Shown here: piece by piece, positions 43,301-54,015 of the stretch
Numbering within the stretch: position 1 is the stretch's first letter
Layout of the letters: each line of letters starts with the position of its first letter
Source of the DNA: Avena insularis
Taxonomy: Eukaryota > Streptophyta > Magnoliopsida > Poales > Poaceae
Length of the DNA: 64,000 nt
Assembly (NCBI GenBank): GCA_023614405.1
Contig: CM042697.1
Location: 160,370,149 to 160,434,148 of the forward strand
Direction: 5' to 3'
Notes under the pieces: model-generated
Seen by the model: only the letters and a program-made list of their open reading frames with translations
Database searches by the model: none
What the model was told of the DNA's origin: nothing
Program-made: the position numbers and the translations under genes

Positions 43301-44869
43301 TGTGAGACCCCGGATTTACGGTCCGAGAATTTCCGTTATGCCTGCAATTCACGTTCCCATGATCAGTGAGCCGTGAGCATAACCGATGAGTATCATTACA
43401 ACATCCAGAAAATAACAAGTACAAAACTTACATCATTGCCATTATGGCGATTACAAATCATCAATAGCGGAAGTCTTCATTCTCAGATCCCATGTCAAGC
43501 CTTAACCTACAGGCAACTGACTGGAAAGACGGCCTAGCTCGCATAGACGTCAGCATCTCCATCGTTTCTCTCGATCCTTTGAAAGTAGCCGGTGAGTACT
43601 TTGAATGTACTCGCAAACCACCTTAAAAGAACAAAAAAATAAGAAAAAATCCAACGCTTCCTTCTTCTCGGCATCAAACAATCACAACTATCGCCGTTAT
43701 CAAGCATACATGCAGACAAACAGCATCACATTCAATAGAAAGCAACACAAGCATCAAAACCATACAGCAAGTATTGTGCAAAACAAGTTTATGATTCAGT
43801 AGGTTTTGAGTTCTTTGGTTTAGAGCAAGTGGAAATGCTTGAAAAGCATTTGGAGTTTTTCTTTAATGGATTTGGGAGGCTATGACTACTTAATAAAGGG
43901 TTTTTAATCCAAGGTCAATTTCTATATTTTATCATTATACAAAAATGATATCATCAGCAAGGTATTGATAGAATGAAACCAACAAAAGTGGTTTCACTAT
44001 TTTATCAATTTCCATTGATTTACTATGTATTTTATAGTGATTAAAACTCTAGTTTTAGGGAATAATTCACCAGAAATGTTATGTATGTACAAAAATTATT
44101 TCCTTGGATGTTTAAGTATGGTTTGATGGACTGATTCACTGAGAGTTGGAATCACATTAAAATATTTATTAGAATGCCCATGGGAAAATCCCAAAGTCAG
44201 TTCTGGAGGGTTTTTGTCTTTTTCATCAGATTTAATATACAGGAGCTTTGGATGTGATTTCAAGGACACATGTTAGGTATTTATAATACCTTTCTGTATA
44301 AATTGGAATCATCATATTTGGAGTTGCAGAATTATTACTATGATTTAGTTGGTGAAAACACCCTACGCAGAAATGTTTAAATCATTAAAATTAGTCCAGA
44401 GCTCAATAAATCTTGAGCTACTGGATTTATATAGGTATTGATGTACTATATCCATGAGAGTTGGAATTAGGTCCAGACATTTTATGGTTTTGTCTAGAAA
44501 AATTCCTAAAGTTAGAAATTAATGGTATTTTGTTATTTTTACAGATGTAGAAAGGTAGTTCACCTTGGCATGGGGCCAAGCCCATTGGTTGGGTATTTCA
44601 AATACCATCCATAGGAAGTTGGGTTCACCACATTTGGGTTTACCAAACCCCCTGGAATCCATATTTAGTGAAAATGACATATCTTAATAGAATAATTCCT
44701 AGAAAATATCTATTTGGCATTTTGTATAACTTTTGTTTTTGCATGTTGAGTAAAACATGTAGATATATGCCAAAAATTAGATCTATCCTATTGCACTTAA
44801 TTACCATTTTTATCTCTATTTAAAACAAACTGCCAAAAATCAATTCTGGAAAGAAAGATTAAAGGCAAA

Positions 44870-45480
44870 GGGGGGACTGGGGCTCGGACCTGGCGGTAGT
44901 GGGCCGCCCAGTGGGGAATTTGGCCCACCCGGGTTGTGCCGCGGGCGGGAGAGGGCGGATTCAAATGGCCCAACGAGGCCCGCCCGTCAGCCTGACCTGG
45001 GGGCGAAAGGGTACGGGAGGTTGCTGGCCGTTCGATCAAGTTCTGATCGACGGACCGTGCTCACCTTCCACCTCCCGCGGCGACGCAGGGAAGAAACCCT
45101 AGGGGGTCGGTAGGGGAGGTCCAGGGCGGCTTACCGGTGGGCGTAGGGGCGACGGCGACGCGCTAGATCGACGCGGTCGGCAGAGACGGTCTCGGGGATG
45201 GGCGACGGGAGGGGGTTTGTCCTCGGGAGCAGCCTCGCCCAGAGACGACCGAGGCGAGATTGTCGGTGTTCGTCGGTGTCGCCGGTGGAGTAGTTCCTAG
45301 GCTAGAGAGAGAAGAGGATTAGATCCAGAAGGGGTAGGGGACTCAGAGAGGCCACATGCAACAGGAGGAGAGTAGAAAGGAGGCCGCGAGAGCGTGCACT
45401 AGACCATGGCCGAGGTGGAGAAGATCTACTTCTCCACGGACATGCAGGGGCAGGGGCTCGGGGGTGAGCTGTGGGGGAGC
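44870..45480. other. GC-rich part of the long solo LTR
   Basis: This is a block with CGGCGACGC and GGGCGGG words that makes overlapping reading frames on both strands. On the minus strand it lies downstream of the TATA-like word, as expected for an LTR leader. I see no real gene. Confidence 0.55.
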
Positions 45481-45955
45481 AAGGTGGGAGGGTGTAACAC
45501 CCTGGCCTCTCCGTACTAGCGGCTGTCACTCCTAGCAGCTCAATAGGATCTCTAGACTAACCCCACAGACCAACACTAGTCTTTTCTGCGCACTTTGTCT
45601 TCACTCGTGCGCACCAGGTACCCACTTCTCGGTCGGTCATCCATCATAGAATTGCTCTAGGCCAAGCATGCTTAACCTTAGAGTTCTTTTCGAATGAGCT
45701 TTCAGAAAAGAAGTTGCAACTTGTTGGTATGAGTATCCTATCAATCCTATTAATCCATGTGCTTGGATCTCACATACACCCACCCTTTAGAAGATCGATG
45801 CCCTCATCGATCAAGCACACCCCAGGAACGTTCCCTCTTGGCACTGTGCGTCTAGTGCCGACACATGTGCCATGTCGTGTCCACTCCGGGCCACACGCGC
45901 CATGCTCCACATGTCCCGCCACTGACCCGCACACACCCGTTTAACCACGAGGATC

Positions 45956-45968
45956 GGCTCTGATACCA
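45956..45968 (-). other. Primer binding site of Cassandra (initiator tRNA-Met type)
   Basis: The minus-strand sequence TGGTATCAGAGCC lies two bases after the 5' LTR, whose plus-strand left edge is 45971. Confidence 0.9.
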
Positions 45969-46074
45969 CTTGTAACACCCTGGCCTCTCCGGACCAGCGG
46001 CTGTCATTCCTAGCAGCTCAATAGGATCTCTAGACTAACCCCACAGACCAACACTAGTCTTTTTTTCTGCGCAC

Positions 46075-46175
46075 TATGTCCTCACTCGTGCGCACCCGGT
46101 ACCCACTTCCCGGCTGGTCACCCATCCTAGAATTGCTCTTGGCCAAGCACGCTTAAGCTTAGAGTTCTTTTCGAA
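46075..46175 (-). ncRNA. 5S rRNA-like segment in the Cassandra 5' LTR
   Basis: On the minus strand: CTTAAGCGTGCTTGGCCAAGAG (box A region, about 46160-46139), TTCTAGGATG (intermediate element) and GGGTGACCAGCCGGGAAGTG (box C region, about 46122-46103). These align with the internal Pol III promoter of plant 5S rRNA (TTAAGCGTGCTTGGGCGAGAG ... AGGATGGGTGACC). The copy in the other LTR (about 45610-45690) has more changes. It is 5S-derived, not a functional 5S gene. Confidence 0.85.
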
Positions 46176-46255
46176 TGAGCTTCCGGAAAAGAAGTTGCAA
46201 CTTGTTGGTATGAGTATCCTATCAATCCTATTAAGCCATGTGCTTGGATCTCACA

Positions 46256-48965
46256 GAGGGAGAGGAGTGGAAATGAGGGAGCATGGGCGAGGGAGGAGGC
46301 CTCTGGCCTATTTAACAAGAGAGGGGGTCGGTGTAGGGTGCACCAAGTGCACACATGACCATGGCTTGGTCCATGGCCTTCCCATTGGTTGTTAGGGGTG
46401 GTGGAGAGGGTGTGTGGGGCTCTGAGTTGAGCACTGAGTGGAGAGGAGGGTGGTGGCTGCTGCTGTACTAGATATGCAAGATATTTTCACCAAGGGGGAT
46501 CTCTCTCTCACCCTTCTCTAAGCACATGGGACAAAAAGAGGGAGGTTCTACAGAGTAGCACGACCAGAGGACTGGCTGAGTATTGTGCAAACTTATTGGA
46601 CCAAACTTGGTGGTGGTTGGATGTGATTTAGCTCAAGGTTTGATTGATTTGCAAAATTTAACCAAAGAGGTTCTTGTGAAGGAAGTTGAATAATTTGCAT
46701 TTGGCAAGGTGGGGAAAAGGTACTGATGTGTAGATAGGGTCATTGCATAACCCTAGGACTTATTTGGGATTTTTCAAAGGATTTAAAGTCCACTTAAATC
46801 ATTTATTCAAAAAGTGCAGAAATGGTTTCTAGATGCTCATTTGATAATTTTACATTGTACAAGGTTGGTTTTTGATGTGAGATGGTCCTAAATACCATAT
46901 CACACATTGGAAAATTTTCTTGGGATTTATTTGGAAGGAAAAGTATTTTTAAGCTATTATTTCTTGTTTATGCCATTTAAGAAAAAGGGCAAAAAAGAAA
47001 TAATAAAGAATCTCAAAAATATTTATTTTTGAGATGAGAAGATAGGATAAGATATATAGGCATCAAGTGTGCCTTGATTTGACAAAGTACTTTGGAGAAA
47101 AACAAATTTCCCTTATAGGAGAAGTTTTGAGGATTTGGCAAAAGAGGGGAATTATATTGTTTTAGGGCCCAAATAATTATGGAAATTATTTGGTAAATAT
47201 TTATATCCAACGGGGATGATGTCAACATACTGCATCAATCATTTGCAACCTTGGATTTTGAGGATTTAACTTGATTTGGAAGGAAAACAAGGGATAAAGG
47301 ATCTAGGGTTTTGTTATTATTATACTACCTAAACTTGGTTAGATTAGGGAGCTCAAAGCTCACCTTGATACAAGGGATAGATTGATAGGTAGACCAAGTT
47401 ATGTAGATGATCATGGCAGCAAGAGTTGGGCTTGGTTGTATTTGAGGTGATCTAGAAGTGGTAGCAAACTTTGTTAAAATAAGGCTGCCATAATAGATGC
47501 ATCAGAAACCCTCCTAAACCATGTGGGTTTAAAAAGCACAAGGCTCTAATGGAAACAAGGGAAGGGGGGATTGATAGACCATGGTTAGTAGCAGGGGCAG
47601 AGCGTCTTGGAGGCCATACAGGGCTCTGGTCCAGTCTTTTCTGGATGCAAAACATAAACTACAGATTAAATATCCACATATTTAGCATTTGTTGGCCCAA
47701 TTTGCTTCATCCGGCCCAGACTACAGAAGCTGAGATGGGCTGTACCATTGCCTTATAAACATTTTGGTCCATGGTTTGTTTGGTCTCACGCTCCGCCACT
47801 GGTTAGTAGGTCATTATCATGCAAATAGTTGGTCAAGAGGAGTTAGCATATGGATGTGAGCTTCTGCCCAAGTAGGCAAAATGATAAGATTTGCAGAAAA
47901 GGTTATTATCTTGTCTACAAAACCATCAAGGATGAATGGGTTCAAGAAGAGTTTAGCCAAGGGCCAGAGTGGGATTTGGTAGTACTAATGATGTACTACA
48001 AGATGGTTTAAGTATATTCTCAAGAACACATAGATTAGAATAGGTGGAGTCTCAAAGATTGAATCCAAATAAGGATTTCAGACTTAGCCAAATTTGGCAG
48101 ATTAGTGTAGTTGGACAAGTATGAAGAAGGGAAAGATTTGGAGAGGATGCAAGGATACATACTCATCATCAAGTGGTTGATAGTGAAGTATAGATTGAAT
48201 GCTGGGAATCCATGCTTATTTTGGGTCTTTGATGAGTTGAATGCTAATACAAAGGATTAGCTCAGGATTGATCTGGATAAGTGGATTAAGGGGTTATCTA
48301 GGTGACTTAAGATAGATCCAGCTTAGGATGCTTGGCTCAAGATTTGGTTATATTAACCATTGGTTTGATCCTACATGATGAGCTCCTAGATTGGCTCATA
48401 CTACTTCCTAAGCAGACAAGTCATCACTCATAGCAGATTAAAGCAATTCATCAAACAGCAGATCAAGGCAATTCATCTTATCAAACTTATCCAACTTCTT
48501 CTAAGGTTACCATCAAGCCTAGCTTGAGGTAAGGATGGGTATTTTTAATAGGTTGTGGTTTGAAGTAAGATAAGGACCTCTTGGTATTTCTACCAAGATT
48601 GTAATGAGAAGGTTTTAGGAAAGGTTTTGGAAAACCTAGAGATAAGAGGAGTTGGAAGTTCTTTCTTGAAAACATAAGGAGATTATATATAGGTCTCTAT
48701 AGTTTTGTTAATTGAACTAGTAAAATATTTTGTTATGGCAAAGTTATCTTGGCTCGAGTTTGAAATGTTAGAACATTTGAGAATATGGAAGAGCCAAGAC
48801 ATCTCTTTTGAAAAATAGTTTTTGTCAACTGAGGTTGAGGTGAGAAGTATATTGTCTAATTCACAATCAGATGTATGAACACAAGCAAACAAGTAATCAA
48901 ACATTGTAACACTTAACAAGAAAAAGTTTTTGACAAATCAAGGTTGCTGAAATTGGTATGTTATA
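46256..48965. other. Remainder of the long solo LTR
   Basis: AT-rich, non-coding and repetitive in style. No domain or RNA gene is seen. All open frames are short. Confidence 0.55.
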
Positions 48966-48970
48966 GATTT

Positions 48971-49217
48971 CTCCTGAGTCAAGCATGTTCCTTTTGATCC
49001 TCTCCTCTCAACAGTTTGCTTTCATCTATCCTCGACCTCTCCAACATAGTTCCATCCTTGACGTTTACCTTCTCTCCATTAAAACCCTTACCATCTTGGC
49101 CTCAACCATCTTCACATCGGCCCCTTCGTCACCATCGCTTCTTCCATCTCTTTCCTCAAACCTCTAAACAACCTTAGCAGCACCAACTCATATCATATGC
49201 AATCATCAAACTCCCCT
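48971..49217. other. Continuation of the Copia-like debris interrupted by the solo LTR
   Basis: Pyrimidine-rich sequence contiguous with 42990-43295 once the solo LTR is removed. I can identify no feature in it. Confidence 0.35.
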
Positions 49218-51154
49218 TGTTGCGCCGAAATGGGTTTCGGATCGTTATGCTAGCACACATTGATGTGTACCTCCAGCGCCGAGCGTGATGCACCACAGGT
49301 CACGCTGGAAGATGCAAATTGAGCTAAGAGCCCTGAAGAATAACCAATGGCGTCCATAACCCTGCCCAGGCCAAGCCGGAAGGGTAACCCTGCTAACGAT
49401 GTCGATCTCAAAACCTTCTTAAACAAAATGGGTGCCGACAAAGGGCAAAGGAAAAAGAGAGCGGTCAGTACTGAGGCGAGTACACGGTGAGACTAGAATT
49501 CGGCGATCCTCGCCTACATAGGTATGGTGGACTGAAGCGGCAGCACATCATGCACTAAACAACCTATAGAGACTCAATACAACTGGGATAGGTATAAGAA
49601 AGACTTATTCGGATCCAACCTGAAACTATCACCAAGCATACCCATCCTGGTATTTCCCCCTCGAGACCAAACGAGGAAGTCAACCGAGGAACTCACCCAG
49701 TTGGCAGTTTTATTCATTTCGTTATAGTTGCGGCAATTACTAGTCAGATATAGATAGCATGAGTCATCCTGATATAATAAACAGTGGGCAGTTTTAGTTA
49801 ACCATTCCGTTGTAGTTGTAGTACTTACTAGTCAGATACATATAGCATGAGGCATCCCAAAACCCAGCAGTTATTGGTACTTTTATTTAGCCATTCCGTT
49901 GTAGTTGCAATACTTACTAGTCAGATACAATGGTAATAGGTGACAACCCAAACCAGCAGTTATTGGCACTTTGATTTAGCCATTCCATTATAGTGAAGCT
50001 GATTACTAGTCATTGTAAAGTCAAATTTATAGCACTACTTATAGTTGTCTATGATCGAGATACTATGCTCCAAGTTGTCCATAACCGCGGACACGACTTT
50101 CAGAAAGTTTTACCCTGCAGGGGGGCACAAATAGCAACACACGCACGATCAACCTCGGGAAAAACCAAATGAAAACCCAACGAGGCATCACAACAGAGCA
50201 ATTGCAAGATTCATATAAATTTCAGGGGGGCACCCCACTAAGATACCCGCAACGAAGTCAGCCGTCTCCGATACGGACCCAGGGTGTGTGGCGACGGCTG
50301 TAAACGACTGGGAACCCGAAAGTGTGACTGGGCTTGTCGATACAGCGAAAACGTGGCACGGGGTTCCTAAACAGTACAGGCGCTCCACGCGCAATCGTAA
50401 ATAAAGCAGTAAAACATGGCATAAGTACAGGATAGTAATAAAGCCCCAAACTAGTTTGTGGCCCCAAGAAATAATATATGACTCAAGCTCTGGCTAGAGG
50501 GATTCATGGTCCCACATGCGGATAGTGCGAGTATTCAAAGAACAGGTATCAAGTACTCGGGGTCCTACGGGACACAAGTGGACGGTTAAAAACCAAATAA
50601 CATCTATTGCCCACTTGTGCCTCTGCATTATTTACCTACTTCAATTTTAGTTATTAAACAGTAATTAAAGCCATGATCATCTCCAACATTAAACATGCGG
50701 CATTACTCCAACAACTGTGAAAGATCGACGACGCGACACATCACCTGCGCAAGCAACTACGACTCGCAAGACCGACTATCTACCAAACAACAGGTAATAG
50801 GATGTGTCCATGGCAATATAAGGGTTGCAGGGAAGTACAACGGGGTACAGAATCTATAGCATCGCAACACAGATAGCAATAGATCAACAAGAGGAAATAA
50901 AGACTATAAATGTAAAATAGGTAGAAAGGGGGGAATGCTCGCCTGAAAAACATTGCCGAAGGTTCATCCGAAGATTAGGTCGACACTCGCATCAACTCAT
51001 CGGCCTAATCCGTGAAGAAGCAAAGCACTAGAAGAAACACTGGATGCACTATTTAATACTACGGCAAAAGATCGGGCATGATGCATGTATGATGTATGAC
51101 ATGGCAAAGATGCGATGCAATTCGTCAATATTAAGCGGAACCGGGGTCCTGACA
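49218..51154 (-). repeat. LTR-like segment, minus strand (TGTCAGGACCCCGG start)
   Basis: On the minus strand it begins TGTCAGGACCCCGGTTCCGC at 51154, a start I recognise from Triticeae Gypsy LTRs, and may end ...GGCGCAACA near 49218. It contains a short tandem array (49703-50025). I found no matching 5-bp duplication, so the left limit is uncertain and it may be a truncated LTR. Confidence 0.5.
49703..50025. repeat. Four tandem units of about 85 bp
   Basis: Each unit has a CATTCCGTTGTAGTTG-like word followed by TACTTACTAGTCAGATA-like and then CAGCAGTTATTGG-like words. Copies start near 49703, 49788, 49873 and 49961. The last one is truncated and more diverged. Confidence 0.8.
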
Positions 51155-52800
51155 ATTAATTATTAGGTTCATGTTGTTTAGATATCCAGCAATTTAAATG
51201 TTGTCTTACCAAGGCAGAATATTTCACCGGTTTGATGCACAAATTTAAATGGGACCAATATTAGACTAGATTCGCCCACATATGGTCTCCATATTTAATT
51301 ATAAGGTGAATCGACATAAGCCCCCCAAACACCCACAAATATGTATGCAAGCATGTACAATGATATGCAATAGGTATATATGGCATTTATAAAATAGGGC
51401 TCTCAGATAGGGGTCACACATTGAGGGGTCTCGGCGATCTTGGTTCGATGTGGTTCGGGTTGCCAGGATCGGTCTTCGCATCTAGGATCGGTCTTCGGAT
51501 CCGGGGCTTCAGGATCTCGTCGAGATCGGTCTTCGGAAAACTTGGGGTCTCTATCGGCATACTTGTGGTCATTGGTACCGAGAAGGATATCTTGCTGAGG
51601 TGTCGGAATCGAAGAACATGGCAACAACACGATGGCCTTGGCGTTCAACAGGGTGCACTCAGGCAGAATTAGGCGTCGGAACCTGACAACACACAAGTAT
51701 ATGAACAAAAAGTACACTTGCGGCCACATATGAGAATTTTAGGCATCACTTCAGGATGGAGACAACCACTACAGGCGCTAGAATCAAAGTCAATGCACAA
51801 CACTTGCAGTAGCAACATGAGTGAGGCCTTGACGATCTTGGAGACAGCCTGTGAACCAAAAGGGGATGTCAGGTAAGCGCTCGATGACGACGGGGTGAGG
51901 CGGCCTCCAACATTGCGGCAGACGGGGGAGCTCCGTGGCGTTCCTGGGGCGGCAGCGCTCACAAAGGGAGGGCGACACCAGGCTCTGCGGGCGACAGATT
52001 GGAGGAGGGCGGCAATGACGGCCGACCGCGGCGAGGAGGCGCAGGACCTTGCGGAGGCGCGCATGCAGGGCAAATGGCAGCGGCGGGCTCGAACGGTGGT
52101 TGGCAGCGCTGCCAGGAAGGACGAGGCCTGACGACGGGGTTCCGCGGTGGCGCTCGGGGGTGGTGCAGAAGCAACAGCGAGGAGGGAGCTTATGAGGCGG
52201 CGGACGCGCCCCTGGCGGCGGCGGCGCACGCGGCCAGGCAGAAGGAAGGGGAGAGGCGACCAAAGGAAGGTGGTTCGACGAGGAGCGAGCAAACGGAGAG
52301 ATGAGGCGCACCAGTGACAACAGGTCGGGGATCGATGGTGGCGGTGGTTCTTGGCGGCCGGGACGAAGGGAGCGGGGTCAAGAGGATGGGGATCATGGGG
52401 ATTGCTGGCGTGCGTGGGGCGAGTGGGTGGGGCCACGCTGGCAGTTGACCAAGGGTGGGGAGTGGGTTTGGTTGGGGATCGGTCAGGGTGTGGGTGGTTC
52501 GATGTGTTGTGTGCACTGCGTGCGTGTGTGTGTGTGTGTGTGTATGTGCTCTCCCGCTGAGAGAGGGGTGGCGGCGCAGGGGTTGGAGTAGGTGGCGATG
52601 GGGTGGGTTGTTGGGGTAGCTAGGGTAGGTCAGATTAGGGTTAGGGTTTGGTCTGCCGGCTGGGCCTTTCGGGCCTGGCCGGTTTTAGGTTTTAGTTATT
52701 ATTATTATTTATTTAAAATAGTGTTTGTTTTCCTTTTATATATATATTTAGAAAACATTTTGTAAATAGATTCTCACGATTAAAATATCAAGAAGTATCA
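51155..52800 (-). repeat. Unclassified LTR-like DNA
   Basis: It contains a triple GGATCGGTCTTCG motif (51470-51535) and a GC-rich block (51870-52600) that produces overlapping spurious frames. It ends in a GGGTTAGGGTTTGG / GGGCCTGGCC tail. The pattern resembles a minus-strand Gypsy LTR, but I could not fix the ends. Confidence 0.4.
52520..52548. repeat. GT microsatellite
   Basis: A run of GT dinucleotides, interrupted once near each end. Confidence 0.9.
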
Positions 52801-52918
52801 CTTGAATAAAAGAGAGGATATAATGTAGAAAACAAAATATGGTTTTCGTGAAAATATTGCCAGGCAAGATATGCATGATGATGCACATAATAAAATCAAC
52901 AGCGATTTTCTAGTAGTG
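52801..52918. mobile_element. CACTA terminal fragment
   Basis: The sequence ends ...AGCGATTTTCTAGTAGTG at 52918. Its reverse complement starts CACTACTAGAAAATCGCT, a CACTA terminal repeat. No partner end or transposase is seen in the window. Confidence 0.5.
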
Positions 52919-52929
52919 ATTTTTACCCG

Positions 52930-53850
52930 GGGTGCTACACTTATGGAGGAATTCAATCTTGTCCCCGTCTTCCTACGGGCCGTAGACCACGGTGATCCAC
53001 CAAGGGCTAAACATGCCCAAACTAAAGGGGGCGACCTTGGCTGTGATAGTTTTGGTGGTGAACTCCTAGTCAAATATAGTTAGCTCGCGCCCCTTCCAAG
53101 CCAACAAGATACCTCCCTAGGTGCCGGTGGTCGGGATATAGACATACTCGTGGAAGTCAGGCTCGAGGGTTTCCATGATGATCACGGAGCTGATCAGCTC
53201 CATTTTCGTTTCCTCGAAACATATGTTGGAGGCATCAGTGGTGTCGATCATGGGGGCGAATAGCTATGCGAAGAGCACACGAGTTGAGGCCCCGAATGTT
53301 CTAGATAATTATTCTCGAATTGTGGTCCACTAAAACACATGGCCGTCCATTGCGCGAGAGGCACACATCTAAACCCCTACGGGTGATGCTCGCTGCTTCT
53401 CGCCATCATGCAGCAAGTGACCGGGTAGGGTGTGGCCCAGCATCGCAGCAATAGCCGATAGGATTGGGATAGAGATCGACATCGCAAACACCTCTCCGAA
53501 CGCTTTCATCTCCGAGTCCATGATGTTCCGGTTGAACCCGATGACGCCCAGGGTGCACATGAGATCAACCTGCGCCCAACGCTTGGAAGTAGGTGGCACA
53601 GAAGATTTTTCTTTCGCCGAAGAGTGGTCGCGACATGGGGCAAAGTTGATTGGCTGCCGTGGTTGCCACTTCCCCAGAGTCAGTAGAACGGGATCAAGAT
53701 GCCTCGTAGCAGTGGCGGGGAAACTACCCAGAGTCTAAGGCGCGGATGCGAGTTCCAGGCCACATGGGCGCTGTCTCAATCGTCGTTCATACACCCGGGT
53801 GATCTATCGTTCTAGAGTCAAGCGGAAATCCCGGAGGGGTGGTTGTGGGC
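52930..53850 (-). pseudogene. LINE ORF2 endonuclease domain and upstream sequence, decayed
   Basis: The minus strand encodes NIRGLN (about 53300), ICFEETKMELISSVIIMETL (about 53225), EPDFHEYVYIPTTGT, GGILLAWKGRELTI (about 53100) and WWITVVYGP (about 52990). This is the N-terminal apurinic/apyrimidinic-like endonuclease of plant L1 LINEs (QETK, GGILLAW and VVYGP motifs). Stops and frame changes are present. The open stretch at 53599-53369 (FNRNIMDSEMKAFGEVF) is probably upstream ORF1-side sequence. Confidence 0.7.
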
Positions 53851-53895
53851 TAGGCCTGTCCTGGGCTCGTGGGCTGCTGGAGGATACGAACGCCA

Positions 53896-54015
53896 TGAAG
53901 AAAATATGCCCTAGAGACAAATATCAATATTGATTATTAGCATATTTCATAAAGTTTATGATTTAAGTTTTATGTCATTCTATAATTGTATTGAAAGGAA
54001 ACATCAATACATGTG
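53896..54015 (+). repeat. BARE/Angela-like Copia LTR, first part
   Basis: TGAAGAAAATATGCCCTAGA begins a segment with TATAATTGTATTGAAAGGAA and AATACATGTGTG. This matches the start of BARE/WIS/Angela-type LTRs as I remember them. It is cut at 54015 by a Gypsy element and resumes at 60956. Confidence 0.65.

Larger units (their letters stand above)
45493..46255 (-). mobile_element. Cassandra: Cassandra TRIM retrotransposon, complete, target duplication GAGGG
   Basis: It is a 763-bp element with two LTRs of 282 and 285 bp (45493-45774 and 45971-46255) and a 196-bp non-coding centre. The LTRs run TGTGAGATCCAAGCAC...GGTGTTACA on the minus strand. The PBS TGGTATCAGAGCC (45968-45956) follows the 5' LTR, and a PPT-like AAAGGGTGGGTGTA precedes the 3' LTR. 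GAGGG flanks both sides (45488-45492, 46256-46260). Each LTR carries a 5S rRNA-like segment, the defining mark of Cassandra. It encodes no protein and depends on another element's enzymes. About 17 substitutions and one 3-bp gap separate the LTRs by eye. Confidence 0.95.
43301..48965 (-). mobile_element. Very long solo LTR with target duplication GATTT, carrying a Cassandra insertion
   Basis: The plus-strand left end is TGTGAGACCCCGGAT at 43301. The right end, GGTATGTTATA at 48965, reads TATAACATACC on the minus strand, consistent with an LTR start TGTAACATACC after a G-to-A change. GATTT flanks both sides (43296-43300 and 48966-48970). A TTAAATAGGCC promoter-like word on the minus strand (about 46317) and GC-rich leader (45480-44880) support a minus-strand LTR. 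Without Cassandra it is about 4.9 kb. No PBS, PPT or pol domain is seen. Confidence 0.7.

Noticed and set aside
46075..46175. A genuine 5S rRNA gene
   Set aside because: Only part of 5S is preserved, and it lies in the same position in both LTRs of a Cassandra element.
49703..50025. Regularly spaced repeats resembling a CRISPR array
   Set aside because: The units are diverged 85-bp tandem repeats without unique spacers, in a plant genome.
49218..51154. Complete solo LTR with target duplication
   Set aside because: No matching 5-bp repeat was found at the possible ends, so only an LTR-like segment is reported.
51669..52591. Long frames on both strands (up to 255 codons)
   Set aside because: GC-rich low-complexity LTR-like DNA. 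The translations are Pro/Arg/Ser-rich with no domain, and frames overlap on opposite strands.
52801..52918. Complete small CACTA element
   Set aside because: Only one terminus is visible. No second end with a 3-bp duplication was found nearby.
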